Assembly: GCF_902686445.1 (NCBI RefSeq)
Contig: NC_062225.1
Coordinates: 90,880,581-90,944,580, forward strand
From: Sciurus carolinensis
Taxonomy: Eukaryota; Chordata; Mammalia; Rodentia; Sciuridae
Direction: 5' to 3'
Length of the DNA: 64,000 bases
The notes under the pieces are model-generated. The model searched no databases. It saw only the letters and a list, made by a program, of their open reading frames with translations, and was not told the origin of the DNA. A program made the translations under genes and the position numbers. Positions within the stretch are counted from its first letter, which is position 1. Each line of letters begins with the position of its first letter. Below are positions 45,241 through 55,413 of this stretch, piece by piece.

Positions 45241-48174
45241 CTGCACTCCCCAGACTCCACGCCAGGCACGGGAGTTCAGTCTTTCCTGGCCTGTGATGTT
45301 GTGCGTCATCTCGTGTCTGGACAACATGCCAGCTCTGTGGAGCCCACTGGTATCTTCAACCAGGCGGCACCTGGTAAGACACGGGGAAACAGGGGAAGTA
45401 GAAAAGCCCAGGCAGGCCTGAGTAGCCTCCCCACACGCTTCCTCTTGTATTCACTGCCCCCGCATTGAACACTTGAACTTTCAGCTGCTGAGATTTGGAA
45501 CGAGGGAGCTTAATTAGTCAACAAGACATGACAACATTCTGTTATGTGAGATTACATACACCTATGGGGTGTTAGGAGTCACACAGTAAAACCCAGCAAC
45601 TTCGGAGACCTGAGAATAGTGTTATCTTCCAACAGCACATGGGAGACTGTCTCCAGAGATAAAACGCACAAGACAAATGGCGTCTCTAATTGAAATGCGA
45701 TGGAAAACAGAGCCCCTGGAATTCCAAACACAATTTCTGTCCCAGGGTCCCTATATGGATTTGGGTGAACTGTATTAACAAAGAATGGGGAATATTTTTA
45801 AGTGGAGAAAGCAACGTACATTTCTAGAGGAAAGTACAAATCTGTTCAGATGTCACATTGCTGAATAGTAACTTCCATTTCTTATGTAGTTTGTTATTTA
45901 TTCCTCCATACAAATGCAAAATGCATACATATTCATTTATTTATTTTTTTAAAGAGGAGGATGTTCAGGAGTCCCCGGGGTTCCTTTCCACTTAATGACG
46001 CTTCTAACTGTGTCAGCACTCACTGTATAACAGAAACCAAAGCGGCGTGGATGCAGGACCAGGTCCCTCACAGGCAGAGCTGAGCCTCTGACCCAGGTGG
46101 CTGGGCTTGTTCTCGAGTCTCTAAGCCTGTGCCCTTGGCCGCACTGCCTTCCTCTGGGGAGTCTCATGCAGGCCACTTGCTTCTGGTCATCCAGGCTGGC
46201 GTGAATGTGATGGCTTCGTCACGCTGGTCCACAGAGTCTCTGCCAGTCGCCCTCCCGTCTGTCCTGGAGGTGGGCAGCGCCCTCGAGCTGCCCTCTCATT
46301 CAGCGATGGGACAAACATGGCAGTGTGGTGTGCAGATCTGGGGGTGACAGCAGACAGGTGTTCTGTGAGAGCTGGCCATGACCTCCTCAACCACGGACGG
46401 AAGGCAGCAGGCAGAGAGCTGAGCGGAGGGAGGTGGACGAAGGCATGATTTTGTTTCAGATGACCAGGGAAGAGCTCTCCCAGGCAGTGACCGCACAGGA
46501 AGTACTCCACGGAAGGGGTGAGGACAGCCCCGTGGCAGCAGCTCGCCTGCCGTCTCCTCCAGGCCTCAGCTTGCCAGGACCAGCGGACAGGCTTGGCGGG
46601 GCACCTAGGCTCTCCCCTCCCCCGCGTGTCTCTCCCTCTCTCCTCCCCTGGCTCTCCGCATCCTCAGAACCTCCCTGTGGGGACCGCGGAGGTCCTGGTC
46701 AAGACTTGACGTCACAGGCCGGCCAGGTGCGCCATTGCAGAGGCAGGTACAAAGGAGGCGTTGGCTACCCTGGACGGCTTCCCAGCTTTCCAGGCATCTG
46801 CGGGAGATTCCTCCCAGCACAGGTTCCATCACGGTTCTCCTTCAGAGATGCCCTTAGCGTCCTCTAGCAGGACAGAGGTCCAACACTGTCCTTCAGCATG
46901 TGGCCTCCACAAGTCACGACTCCAGTGCGTTCTTGCCTCCCGAGATGACTGGGCTGCTGTCCTCAGGCAATCAGAGCTGGGACAGGTCCTGCTCTCAGGA
47001 CGTCAGAAAGGTCGCTGCAGACGCGCGTTCCTGGCTGGTGATGGCAGAACCCCGCTGCCTCCAGCCTAGAGGGTCAGGCCCCTCCAAATCCTGCCAACTT
47101 CTGTACCCTGCAACAGCAGGGGCCGGGGTGTGGGCCACTCGAGGCTTAAGGTTACCCAGGCTCTGGTTTCCATCAAGACCATGTCCACATCTTTGGTAGT
47201 GGGCCGTTCTACTAAGATGAGTTTATGTCCGGACTTATGTGAGTTTTTTCTTCCAAGGACTCATTGAGACCCTTGGCTCCAGACTCTAGTCTGTCGTATG
47301 TTGTGAAAAACAACTCTTCTTTTATAACTTCTGCATCAGTGTCTCTCCTCCATTTCTTCCTTTGGTTCTCCTCTTAGAGGTGAGTGGCCTCCGACAGCGG
47401 CCCTGAGTGTACATCGTTATCTGGTTGCCCTGTGTCGATAAAGAATTCAAACCTGACTCTTGCTCCACTGAGTCTCTTTATGTGCCTCACGTGTGCTGCT
47501 TATCCCATTCAAATTGTCTTAATTTTAATTATTACAGTTTTCCTTTCCAGGAGTTTTATATTTTCCCCTCCAAACCCTGTGTGATGCGTTCGAAGTGATC
47601 TTTGTCTTTTCTCATGGCTCATTTCCTTTCTCTGTCTTTCAACAATTTATACACACTCGTTCAGATGAACCCTGGATTCGGGTTGTCAGCCTATCTTCCA
47701 GGAGACTGATTTTCCCAGAGTGCACTTGATCTGGGTGTGCACCGCCTTCATTCTCTGTGCCAGCCCCTGTGAGTGAGCGCCACAGTGACGGACGCGCTGG
47801 GAGGTTCTCAGAACCCGGTTTCATTACAATCCCAAGTCAGGTAGGCACAGCCTGTGTCCCCGCCAAGGCCAAGCTGGCCTGCAGTACTTGGTTACTACGC
47901 AGGTAGAACAGAAGTGCTGAGCAGGTTTGGATTTCAGACTTAAGGGGACTCAGGGTCTCAACTTTTGAACCCCATGGTCATTGCACCCAACCCCCGGGCA
48001 GACAAATAGGAAGGAAGATCCCTTTGGCACACACCTGGGACAGCCCGTGTGCACCTCAGCTGCTGCCACTGCTGCTGCGGATCTCAGCCAAAGACTAAGT
48101 ATCCCTTGTAGCCCTGTGTCTAGAATTTGCAGGAAGCTTTAAAGGCAGTGGTTTCAGGACACCTGCTCTGTCAC
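45241..48174. other. Unique non-coding sequence
   Basis: No exon, RNA gene or confident repeat is recognised. About 45650-45800 is compact, of even composition and with several AT-rich factor-like motifs, and could be conserved. Frames at 46433-46867 and elsewhere are GC-rich by-products. Confidence 0.4.
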
Positions 48175-48440
48175 ATTGTAGCAATTGCAATGAAAATAAA
48201 TTGTTAGAATTATTTTCTACAGGGATCCCAGTAAACTTTCCACTGATGGAAATATATTAACAGCATGTATTTTTCAAACTAAATGAAATAACCAATTAAT
48301 TTCCCAGTGGATTTATTTTCATTTATGACTCATTATGCTTTAGGAAATATCCATTCTATCACCCGAGAAAGCAGTCTTCCATTTACATGAGCATCAGCAT
48401 GTGAGAGCCCTGGCACTCCATGATCCCGTGGTTCAAATGA
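48175..48440. promoter_or_regulatory. Candidate conserved noncoding element, AT-rich
   Basis: The stretch contains a CCAAT-like 'aaccaattaattt', a TGACTCA-like 'atgactcatta' (AP-1/MAF type), a GCAATTGCAA half-palindrome and homeodomain TAATT cores within 260 bp of otherwise unique DNA. This density resembles distal enhancers. Only alignment across mammals can show whether it is conserved. Confidence 0.3.
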
Positions 48441-49020
48441 TGTGATTTAATCCCAACGACATCCCTTGAAATAGGTCTTCTGTTTGTTTGGTTGGTTTGC
48501 TAAGAGAAAAAGCTGAGAACCAAACTGGACAAGTTGGACAGTCCTTTCCCTTACAGACCTGAGGGATCGCTGGGCGAGCTCTGAACACAGGCCTACTGGA
48601 ATCTAGAGTGGATTCTCCAGCAGCCCCACATGGCCCCCTGCCACTCTGTGACCAGACCCCAACCTCCTCAGCCTCAGCTCTGGAGATGAGCCAACTGTAT
48701 TCCTCAGAAAAGTCACCCAGGGGTCCTTCCCCACCGAAGATTGACAAGCCTGCCGTGACATCATGCTGCCTTGTACATGACTAAATCAGCTCTCTGATGA
48801 CACATTTCCTGTACTTGAAATCTGATCCTCTAGGATGTGCCAACTGTGACCGCCACGGCGGTGGAGATGAAGAAAAGGAATAGCGAATCTGCAGTACGGA
48901 GCAGATGTGGAGGCAGAGCCAAGCTGGCCTCACATGGAGGCACGGAGGTCCACCGGCCATTCGGAAATCATGGAAGGAGACCCTTGGTGCTGCGCCTGTC
49001 TCTATCCAACACGACTGAGC

Positions 49021-49500
49021 TGTCGCCTTCTCGAGCTTTGGAAAGTTGGCCTCCTCAGGGACCTGGGGCACGCGAGAAGCAGAGGTGAGACGGGAAGACA
49101 CGAGTAGCCAGACAACAAGGTCCGAGGGAGGAGAGGGCGAGGGTTCGAGGAACCAGGGCGGGCAGGAGAGGGAAGGCCAGAAAGTTGGGGAGCGTCCCAG
49201 TTCCCCTCAGCCAGGAGAACCCGGGCGCCATGGCTGCCGTGAGAACTCCCCTGGCCCCTTCGTGTAGTGGGATAAAAGCCACGGCCCTGGAGGAGACGGA
49301 CGGGGAGGTGCTTTGGAAAGGACGAGGCGGCGGGAACATTATGCCATCGCAGAGCCTAGAGCTGGCACTGGCGGGCACGCTCGTCCCAGGCAGGCCACGC
49401 GGCTCCGCTCAGCCAAGGCCGGAGGGGCAGGGAGGGCCTGGGCCCGCCCTGAGCAGAGCCTCCCCTCCCCACAGCGCCCCCTGGTGGAGAGGGGTCTGCG
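49021..49500. promoter_or_regulatory. CpG-island-like stretch
   Basis: By eye I count 32 CpG in 480 bp with G+C about 63%, which gives an observed/expected ratio near 0.7. That passes the classical CpG-island criteria (over 200 bp, over 50% G+C, ratio over 0.6). It holds a near-consensus CTCF site at 49472-49487. No TATA box or first exon is recognised. It could be an orphan island, a lncRNA promoter or an insulator. Confidence 0.55.
49472..49487 (-). promoter_or_regulatory. CTCF-binding motif, near consensus
   Basis: On the minus strand the site reads CCACCAGGGGGCGCTG. This matches the core of the known CTCF motif (CCASYAGRGGGCRS) at every position. It lies at the right edge of the CpG-rich stretch. 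Strong motif matches in CpG-rich DNA are often occupied, but occupancy depends on methylation and cell type. Confidence 0.75.
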
Positions 49501-49855
49501 GGTGCATGGAGAGGGGACAGCCCTCAGCACAGCCTCAGGTCCAAGGGGCCTGCTCTGCACCTGAGGGACAACGAGCCCACCGGACGTGAACAGGTGAACC
49601 TGGAGGCGGGGAAAGACCGGGAGGGCAAAGAGCAACCTGGGTACAGGAGAGCCCACAGCTGCTTCTGCAGTCACACGGAAAGGACCCTCTGGGCCTGCGT
49701 GTGGACAGCGGCAGTGGCAGGAGAGGTCCTCCCGAGGTGCTTCAGAGGAGAACCAGGACTCAGGGAACAAACGGAGGAAATCATGTGTGTGTGTGTGTGT
49801 AGGGACTGGATTTCTAATTTGGGCTAACTATAGGAACATCATTAAGAAGGGCAAA
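49501..49855. other. Unique GC-rich sequence ending in a GT repeat
   Basis: No gene is recognised. A short (GT)n repeat lies at 49783-49800. Confidence 0.45.
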
Positions 49856-49970
49856 AGACCTGGTGTGGTGGTCCTTGCCTGTAATGCCAGCACCTCAGAA
49901 GGCTGAGGCAGGAGGATTGCAAGTTTGAGGTCAGCCTGGGCAAATTAGACTGACCCCATGCCAACATGAA
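49856..49970 (+). mobile_element. B1 SINE (7SL-derived), plus strand
   Basis: 'ctggtgtggtggtccttgcc' then 'tgtaatgccagcacctcaga', 'aggctgaggcaggaggattg' and 'caagtttgaggtcagcctggg' is the B1 body with its internal Pol III promoter region. It lies directly beside the 3' end of an inverted LINE-1. Confidence 0.9.
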
Positions 49971-49974
49971 ATTA

Positions 49975-50848
49975 TTATTTTTTTATTGTTAACAAATGGG
50001 GTACAACTTGTTTCTCTGGTTGTACATGAAGTAGGGGCGTACCATTTGTGAAGTCATTCATTTACATAGGGTAATGATATTTGATTCATTCTGTTATTTT
50101 TCCTTCCCCTACCTCTCTGACCTCTCTTTTTCCTCTACATAGTCCCTCCTTCCTCCATTCTTGTCTCCCTCCCATGCCCCATTATGTATCATCATCTGCT
50201 TATCAGCAAGATCATTTGTCCTTTGGATTTTTGGGATTGGCTTATCTCACTTAGTATGATATTCTCCAACTTCATCCATTTGTCTGCAAAGGCCATAATT
50301 TTATTATTCTTTATGGCTGAGTAATATTCCATTGTATATATATATACCACAGTTTCTTTATCCATTCATCAATTTAAGGGCATCTAGGTTGGTTCCACAA
50401 TCTAGCTATTGTGAATTGAGTAGCTATGAACATTGATGTGGCTGCATCTCTGTAGTATGCTTATTTTAAGTCCTTTGGGTATAGGCCGAGGAGTGGGATA
50501 GCTGGGTCAAATGCTTGTTCCATTCCAAGTTTTCTAAGGACTCTCCACACTGCTTTCCAGAGTGGCTGCACTAATTTGCAACCCCACCAGCAATGTATGA
50601 GTGTACCTTTTTCCCCACATCCTTGCCAACACCTATTGTTGCTTGTATTCTTGATAATTGCCATTCTAATTGGGGTGAGATGGAATCTTAGAATAGTTTT
50701 GATTTTCATTTCTCTTTATTATTATTAGAGATGTTGAACATTTTTTCATATATCTGTTGATTGCTTGTAGATCTTCTTCTGTGAAGTGTCTCTTCATTTC
50801 CTTAGCTCATTTGTTGACTGGGTTATTTGTATTCTTGAACTTTTAAAG
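49975..50848 (-). mobile_element. LINE-1, 5'-truncated, minus strand
   Basis: The left end is a T-rich run (reverse of a poly(A) tail), then the 3' UTR, then ORF2 read backwards. The minus strand at 50461-50709 encodes the ORF2 C-terminus with the recognisable [20 protein letters not shown] and [19 protein letters not shown] segments. It is cut off at the 5' side near 50848, directly next to an ID SINE. This is the least decayed LINE-1 in the window, with an open C-terminal frame of 82 codons, but it is far too short to be active. Confidence 0.93.
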
Positions 50849-50932
50849 GACTGGAGGTGTGGCCCGGTAGAAGAGTGCTTGCATAGAATGTGGGAAGCGC
50901 TGAGCTTACTCCCTAATACTGGAGAAAACCCC
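50849..50932 (+). mobile_element. ID SINE, plus strand
   Basis: 'ggactggaggtgtggcccgg' followed by 'tagaagagtgcttgcataga' and 'gcttactccctaatactgg' is a diverged ID SINE body beginning exactly where the LINE-1 ends. Confidence 0.75.
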
Positions 50933-51149
50933 CAGTTGGACAATATGGAGAAACGGCAGATATGAGGGTGGGGCAGGACTGGACAGAGTGGAGTGTGGAG
51001 CTCCCTACATGGGTGGACATGGAGGACCATGAAAAACGAGGCAGAGATGACCAGCGGGTTTGGAAACTGTCAGGAATCAACGGCGGGAATGAGATGGACA
51101 TGAACTTTCATGACCATCAGCCTACATTTGAAATCGAAGTCTGAGGTCC

Positions 51150-51740
51150 TATGATGACTATGTTGATAGGTCGGCTTGACTGGGCTGAGGGATGCCCAGG
51201 GGTTGGTGAAACAATATTTTGGGGTGTGTCTCTCTGAGGGTGTTTCCAGAGGGAGTCAGCATTTGAATTGGTAGATTGAGTAAAAGGTCACCCTCCCCAA
51301 ATGTGTTAAGGAACTGAATAGTAGGAAAAGGCAAAGAAGCGTGGATCCCTTTCCCTGCTTGACCCAAGACATCAGCTTCTGCACTTGGACCTTGGAGCTC
51401 CTGGCTCATGGGCCTTGGTCTAGACTGAGCTCACCACCTGCTGCCCTGGACCCGGCTGCAGACCCAGATCTCTGCCTCCACAATCGTTTCAACCAATCCT
51501 TGCTAATAAGTCTCTCTCTCTCCCTTCAATAGTACTGGGGTTGGAACCCCGGGCCTTGCACGTGCTAAGTAAGCACTCTACCACTGATCGAAATCCTCAG
51601 GTGTGGCGAAGTCACCCAGGCTGGCCTGGAACTTGTGGAGCTCCTGCTTCACCCTCCGGAGTGGCTGGGATTACAGACGTAAACCTTTCTGTATGTTACC
51701 TTGTATCCTATTGGTCTCTGAAGAACCCTGATGAATGCAG
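51150..51740 (+). mobile_element. MLT2-like ERVL LTR, split by a SINE
   Basis: 'cggcttgactgggctgaggg' then 'atgcccaggggttgg', 'gagggtgtttccagaggga', 'ggtagattgagtaaaaggtc' and 'ccattggtctagactgagc'-like blocks follow an ERVL LTR of the MLT2 type. After the SINE at 51531-51690 the LTR resumes with 'tatcctattggtctctgaag' and 'aaccctgatgaatgcagg', its normal 3' end. So one LTR was interrupted by a later insertion. Confidence 0.75.
51531..51690 (-). mobile_element. B1-ID dimeric SINE, minus strand, nested in an LTR
   Basis: On the minus strand the element reads B1 first ('tgtaatcccagccactccgg', 'caggccagcctgggtgac'), then ID ('gatcagtggtagagtgctta', 'ggttccaaccccagtact'). Fused B1-ID SINEs are a known feature of squirrel-family genomes. 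The B1 part is incomplete at its 3' side, so the dimer is short. Confidence 0.85.
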
Positions 51741-51755
51741 GTTTCAATGAGAAAA

Positions 51756-51850
51756 ATATATATATATATATTACACTTAACATATAAATATAAATGTATA
51801 AAATATATATATGAATTAATATTTAAATATATATATGTATATATAATATG
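51756..51850. repeat. (TA)n-rich segment
   Basis: Alternating TA runs (51756-51771 and later) with short interruptions make a cruciform-prone segment just after the MLT2-like LTR. Ile/Tyr-rich frames on the minus strand derive from it. Confidence 0.9.
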
Positions 51851-54829
51851 GTGTTTAACATTAGGCAAAGAAGGGAAGCAAGAGGGATAGTGAGGAATGG
51901 CAAGCTCTGGAGCCTGGAAAAGTGGACAGGACTGAGCATGAGAGAATGTGCCCCGTGGGGGACGTGCAGGTAAGGTCTCCAGGTGTGCCTACCCCTCCTT
52001 GGCCCAGAAAATGGGGAAGGGACACAGTTGGGAACAGACACATTCTGGCTCCTGTAGGATGCCCATGCCAGCCTTGTGTCACACCCAGCCCAGTGCAGAT
52101 GGTACAAGAGCCACAAATCAGCAAGAGTGTGCTATTTCCCTAAGTGGAGGCTCCTGCTCTGACCCCCTAAGTGGGTTGTGCACGTCCATATTTGTGTGCA
52201 CGTGTGTGCACACGTGCCTGTGCAGTTTGTGACATCAAATCCCTGACTTCAAACTCGCATGGTCATGTGCAGGCCCGCCTGAGGATGGCTAGTGGACTGT
52301 CCATGTCCTTGAGAGCCTATGCTCCTGGGCACCATTCAGAAAGCAGGCTCTTTCTTGGGAAATCTCCTTTGTTCGTGTGCTTGCTTTTCCCAGCCACCAA
52401 GTCAGGTGCTCCCTAGACATAGTGTACACCTTTCGTTGTCTGAAAAGTGGTGAAAATAATCATCAGCTTGTGCTCTCCCAAACAGTTAACAAGTGACTCT
52501 AACTACTCACAACTTACTTGAAATGCTAGAAATCATCAGGCTTTTTCAATCTGCAATTTTTTCTGAATACCTTTAAGTGAATGATAATTTTGTTAAGTAT
52601 GGATTTTTCAAAGTGGAATTGTGTTAAGTCTCCATTTTTCTTAAGACAGCAGAAATAAATCTAGGCCCAGGGTTCTTTCATCTGAATAATTAAAAGCATA
52701 TACTAAAAATGCCTTCCCAGTTCCATAGACCCAGTGAGCTCTGGGCTGATAAAGGAATAATCAAGTGATTGAAGAATGGAGCTAGCCACAGCCCCCTAGC
52801 CAGCAGGAGAGCAGAAAGAGGTGACCTCAAGGGCAACATCAGGAGGGGTGCGTGGAGATGCAGTGTGACCGGCAGCCTTGGCGGGAGTGAGGTGGGGGAG
52901 GGGTGCAGGGGACACAGGGCAGCGGGTGCGGACGGCGGACCTGGCAGGAGGGGCAGGTGTCTAATAGGGAGCACAGCAGGGGGCAGCTTCCTGGTGGGGA
53001 GAACCCTGGTCCGTTACAGCTTTGGGGCTCAGAGTCATTTTTCAAGAGAAGCTGCTCAGACAGATTGTTTGGCTCGTGCTCCTTTGTGCTGCTGGACACA
53101 TGGACAGTGCCCTTGCGTCCATATTCAGGTTGGGGGCAAGTCCCCAGAAGGGAACAGGGAGAGGGGCTGGTCCCTGGGTCAGCACAGTCATTACCTGCTT
53201 TGCGCCACAGCAGGCGAGGAAGGGACCCTGGATGGCGTTGCTCTCAGGCTCCCCAAGGTCACGAAGAGGCCGGCACCTGGGAGAGGGAAATGGGCCAATA
53301 TGGCAGCTCTTCCCTGAAGCTCCACCCGAGAGGAGCGGAGGGAGGGCCTCCCGTGTGCCCCATCAGCTTCTGGCAGAGACCCAACTTGGGGGACTGACAG
53401 CAGGAGGTGGGCCTGGCCCATCTGAGACCAGCTCACAGAACAGAATATGCCCCACACCCCCTAAATGGAGGACTGCCACACCAACACTGAACGGAGCTGG
53501 CTGTGGGCATGATGACCGGGTGGCATGGCACTGCATGGCCCTGTGTTGCACACCGCTGCAGACAGTGACCTTCTTCTGGTAGAGGAGAGTGCTCTGTCCC
53601 CAGCTTGCAGGCACAGACACAGCGTGGGGAATACAATGGAGATGATGTTGACCGATGGGCCTCTGGGCTTCGCGCCCCGCATCCAGGGCTGGTGCACGCT
53701 TGAGATTCTTGGAATGAATACCATTTATGACCTTCTCCCTTTGATGCATGAAAGAGCTTGGCTCACACACTTTTTAATGTGATTTTTATAGAATCTTCCA
53801 GAGCAAGACAGAAAGAGAAGAAAACGAGCCAGTCTGTGGCATCCTCTCTTGAAAAATCACGGTGGGCCACAGCAAAACTCTGAAAGTGACAGTGTGAAGT
53901 CATCTGGTGCTGGCTGTGCCGGGTGGCAGATGGGAAGCAGGTGCGCTTCTGCAGGCTGAGCTGAAGGAGAGCGGCTCCATTAAAGAGCACGCTCACGGCG
54001 TCCAAAAGATCTTGAATTGCCACGTGTGGCTGCTTGTCCCCTTCCAGAATGGTTAACTCCTTTCACTGGGGGCCATTGTCCTCTCTGCAGCCCAAAGCAG
54101 TGCGACTGTGCTATTATTTCCCTTGTGGACACACGGCCTGGTGAGCTGGCTGTCAGGCCAGCAGACCCTTCTGCAGACTGCAATTGAAATAGCTCTCGGG
54201 CACGGGCCTCAGCTGCTGCCTGCCCAGCCTGCCTTTAATTGTGGCTGGACCCAGTCTTCTGGTCAGCTTGGGCCTGCCATTTGCACAGACCGCTCTTTTT
54301 TCAATGCTTCACAGGATCACACTTTCGTGTCCCTTCCAAATGGGCAAGTCCATCTCTGTTCTTTCTGCTCTGCGCAGCCTCCTTGGACCTCTGATCGACC
54401 CTCTGCTGCCACACCCCAGGGTGGCTTCCTCCCCTTTCTCTCCTGCCAGCCTAGTGTGTGGTGGTCTCACTGCTCTGACAGGGATCAGGGCTGCGTGGTG
54501 CTGGGAGGCCCCACAGAGAAATGGGCCTGTCCCCTCATGCAGGGAGGATGTGGCTTTTCAGAACGAATTTGGAACAGGAAGGATATTCAACAACCAGCAC
54601 TTGGTGTTGGTGGTTTCCAGGAGAGAGGTGGAAAGGCAAGGGGGGTCTGTCCAGGGCAGAAGGGCCGAAGACAGAACAGCCAGCACTACGGCTGAGCCTC
54701 AGCCACGCTGTGTCCAAGGCCAGAGCAGCACTTGCTTCCCTGGCCTCTAGACCCGGGAGATATGGACAGGGACGGAGCCCGCTCACACGTGCCCCCAGGA
54801 TCCAAGCACCTCAGAGGCCCTGGCCCAGG
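51851..54829. other. Unique non-coding sequence
   Basis: No exon, RNA gene or confident transposon is recognised. About 52420-52690 is AT-rich with even composition and may be conserved. GC-rich 52850-53350 contains a CTCF-like site. Frames of up to 195 codons (54108-54695) have no domain and overlap others. Confidence 0.4.
52973..52987 (+). promoter_or_regulatory. CTCF-like motif
   Basis: ACAGCAGGGGGCAGC matches the CTCF core CCASYAGRGGGCRSY except at the first position. It lies in GC-rich unique DNA about 3.5 kb from the motif at 49472 and in the opposite orientation. Confidence 0.45.
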
Positions 54830-54960
54830 GTAACTCTCATGTCCACTATTTTAGAATTACTTCTGAGAAAACTCTCTGTTTATGACTGAAACTCAGGGAA
54901 GTGACACAATGCATCTGAGACTGAGAGCTAATTAGTGGCAGAGCTGAGACTCTGTCATAT
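54830..54960 (+). mobile_element. MIR SINE
   Basis: 'tgaaactcagggaagtgaca' then 'gagagctaattagtggcagagctgagact' matches the MIR core ('gctagtaagtggcagagctgggat'). A weaker upstream part extends to about 54830. Confidence 0.75.
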
Positions 54961-55100
54961 TAACTCCTTATTTTAAATCAATTGCTAAGTTTTCAAATGT
55001 TTCAGATAAGCACATCTCCACATTTTATGACCTTTTTATGATTAATCCAAAAGAATATACTTGCTTTAAATAAATTAGGAGCATGATACACCTTGATATA

Positions 55101-55413
55101 CAGTCTACCTTCTGAATGTACAGGGGATTGGTCTCGGACCCCAGTAGATAGAAAATCTGCAGATTCCCAAAGTCCCTTGAATGAAATGGGGTAGCATTTG
55201 CATGTAACCCACCCACATCCCCTGTGTATCTCTAGATTCCTTACACTATCTAAGACAAAGTAAAGGCTGGATCAATAATTGCTATACTGTATATTTTAGG
55301 GAATGATAAAAAGTCTGCATGAGTTCAGTACAGAGTCAATTTTTTTCTTAATATTTTCTATCTGCCATCGGTCGAATGCATGGGTGTGGAGAGTGGACGT
55401 GGAGGGCTGGCTG
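55101..55413. mobile_element. Tigger-family MITE (Tigger3/MER2 group)
   Basis: The element begins 'cagtctaccttctgaatgta' right after a TA, contains 'gggattggtctcggacccca' and 'gcatttgcatgtaaccc' blocks and 'ctatactgtatattttaggg', and ends with 'gcatgggtgtggagagtgga' and 'cgtggagggctggctg', the inverted counterpart of the first end. This is a short non-autonomous relative of Tigger elements, with no coding capacity. Confidence 0.75.

Noticed and set aside
50461..50709. 82-codon minus-strand frame with a clear family match
   Set aside because: It is the C-terminus of LINE-1 ORF2 in a 5'-truncated copy, so it is not listed as a gene.
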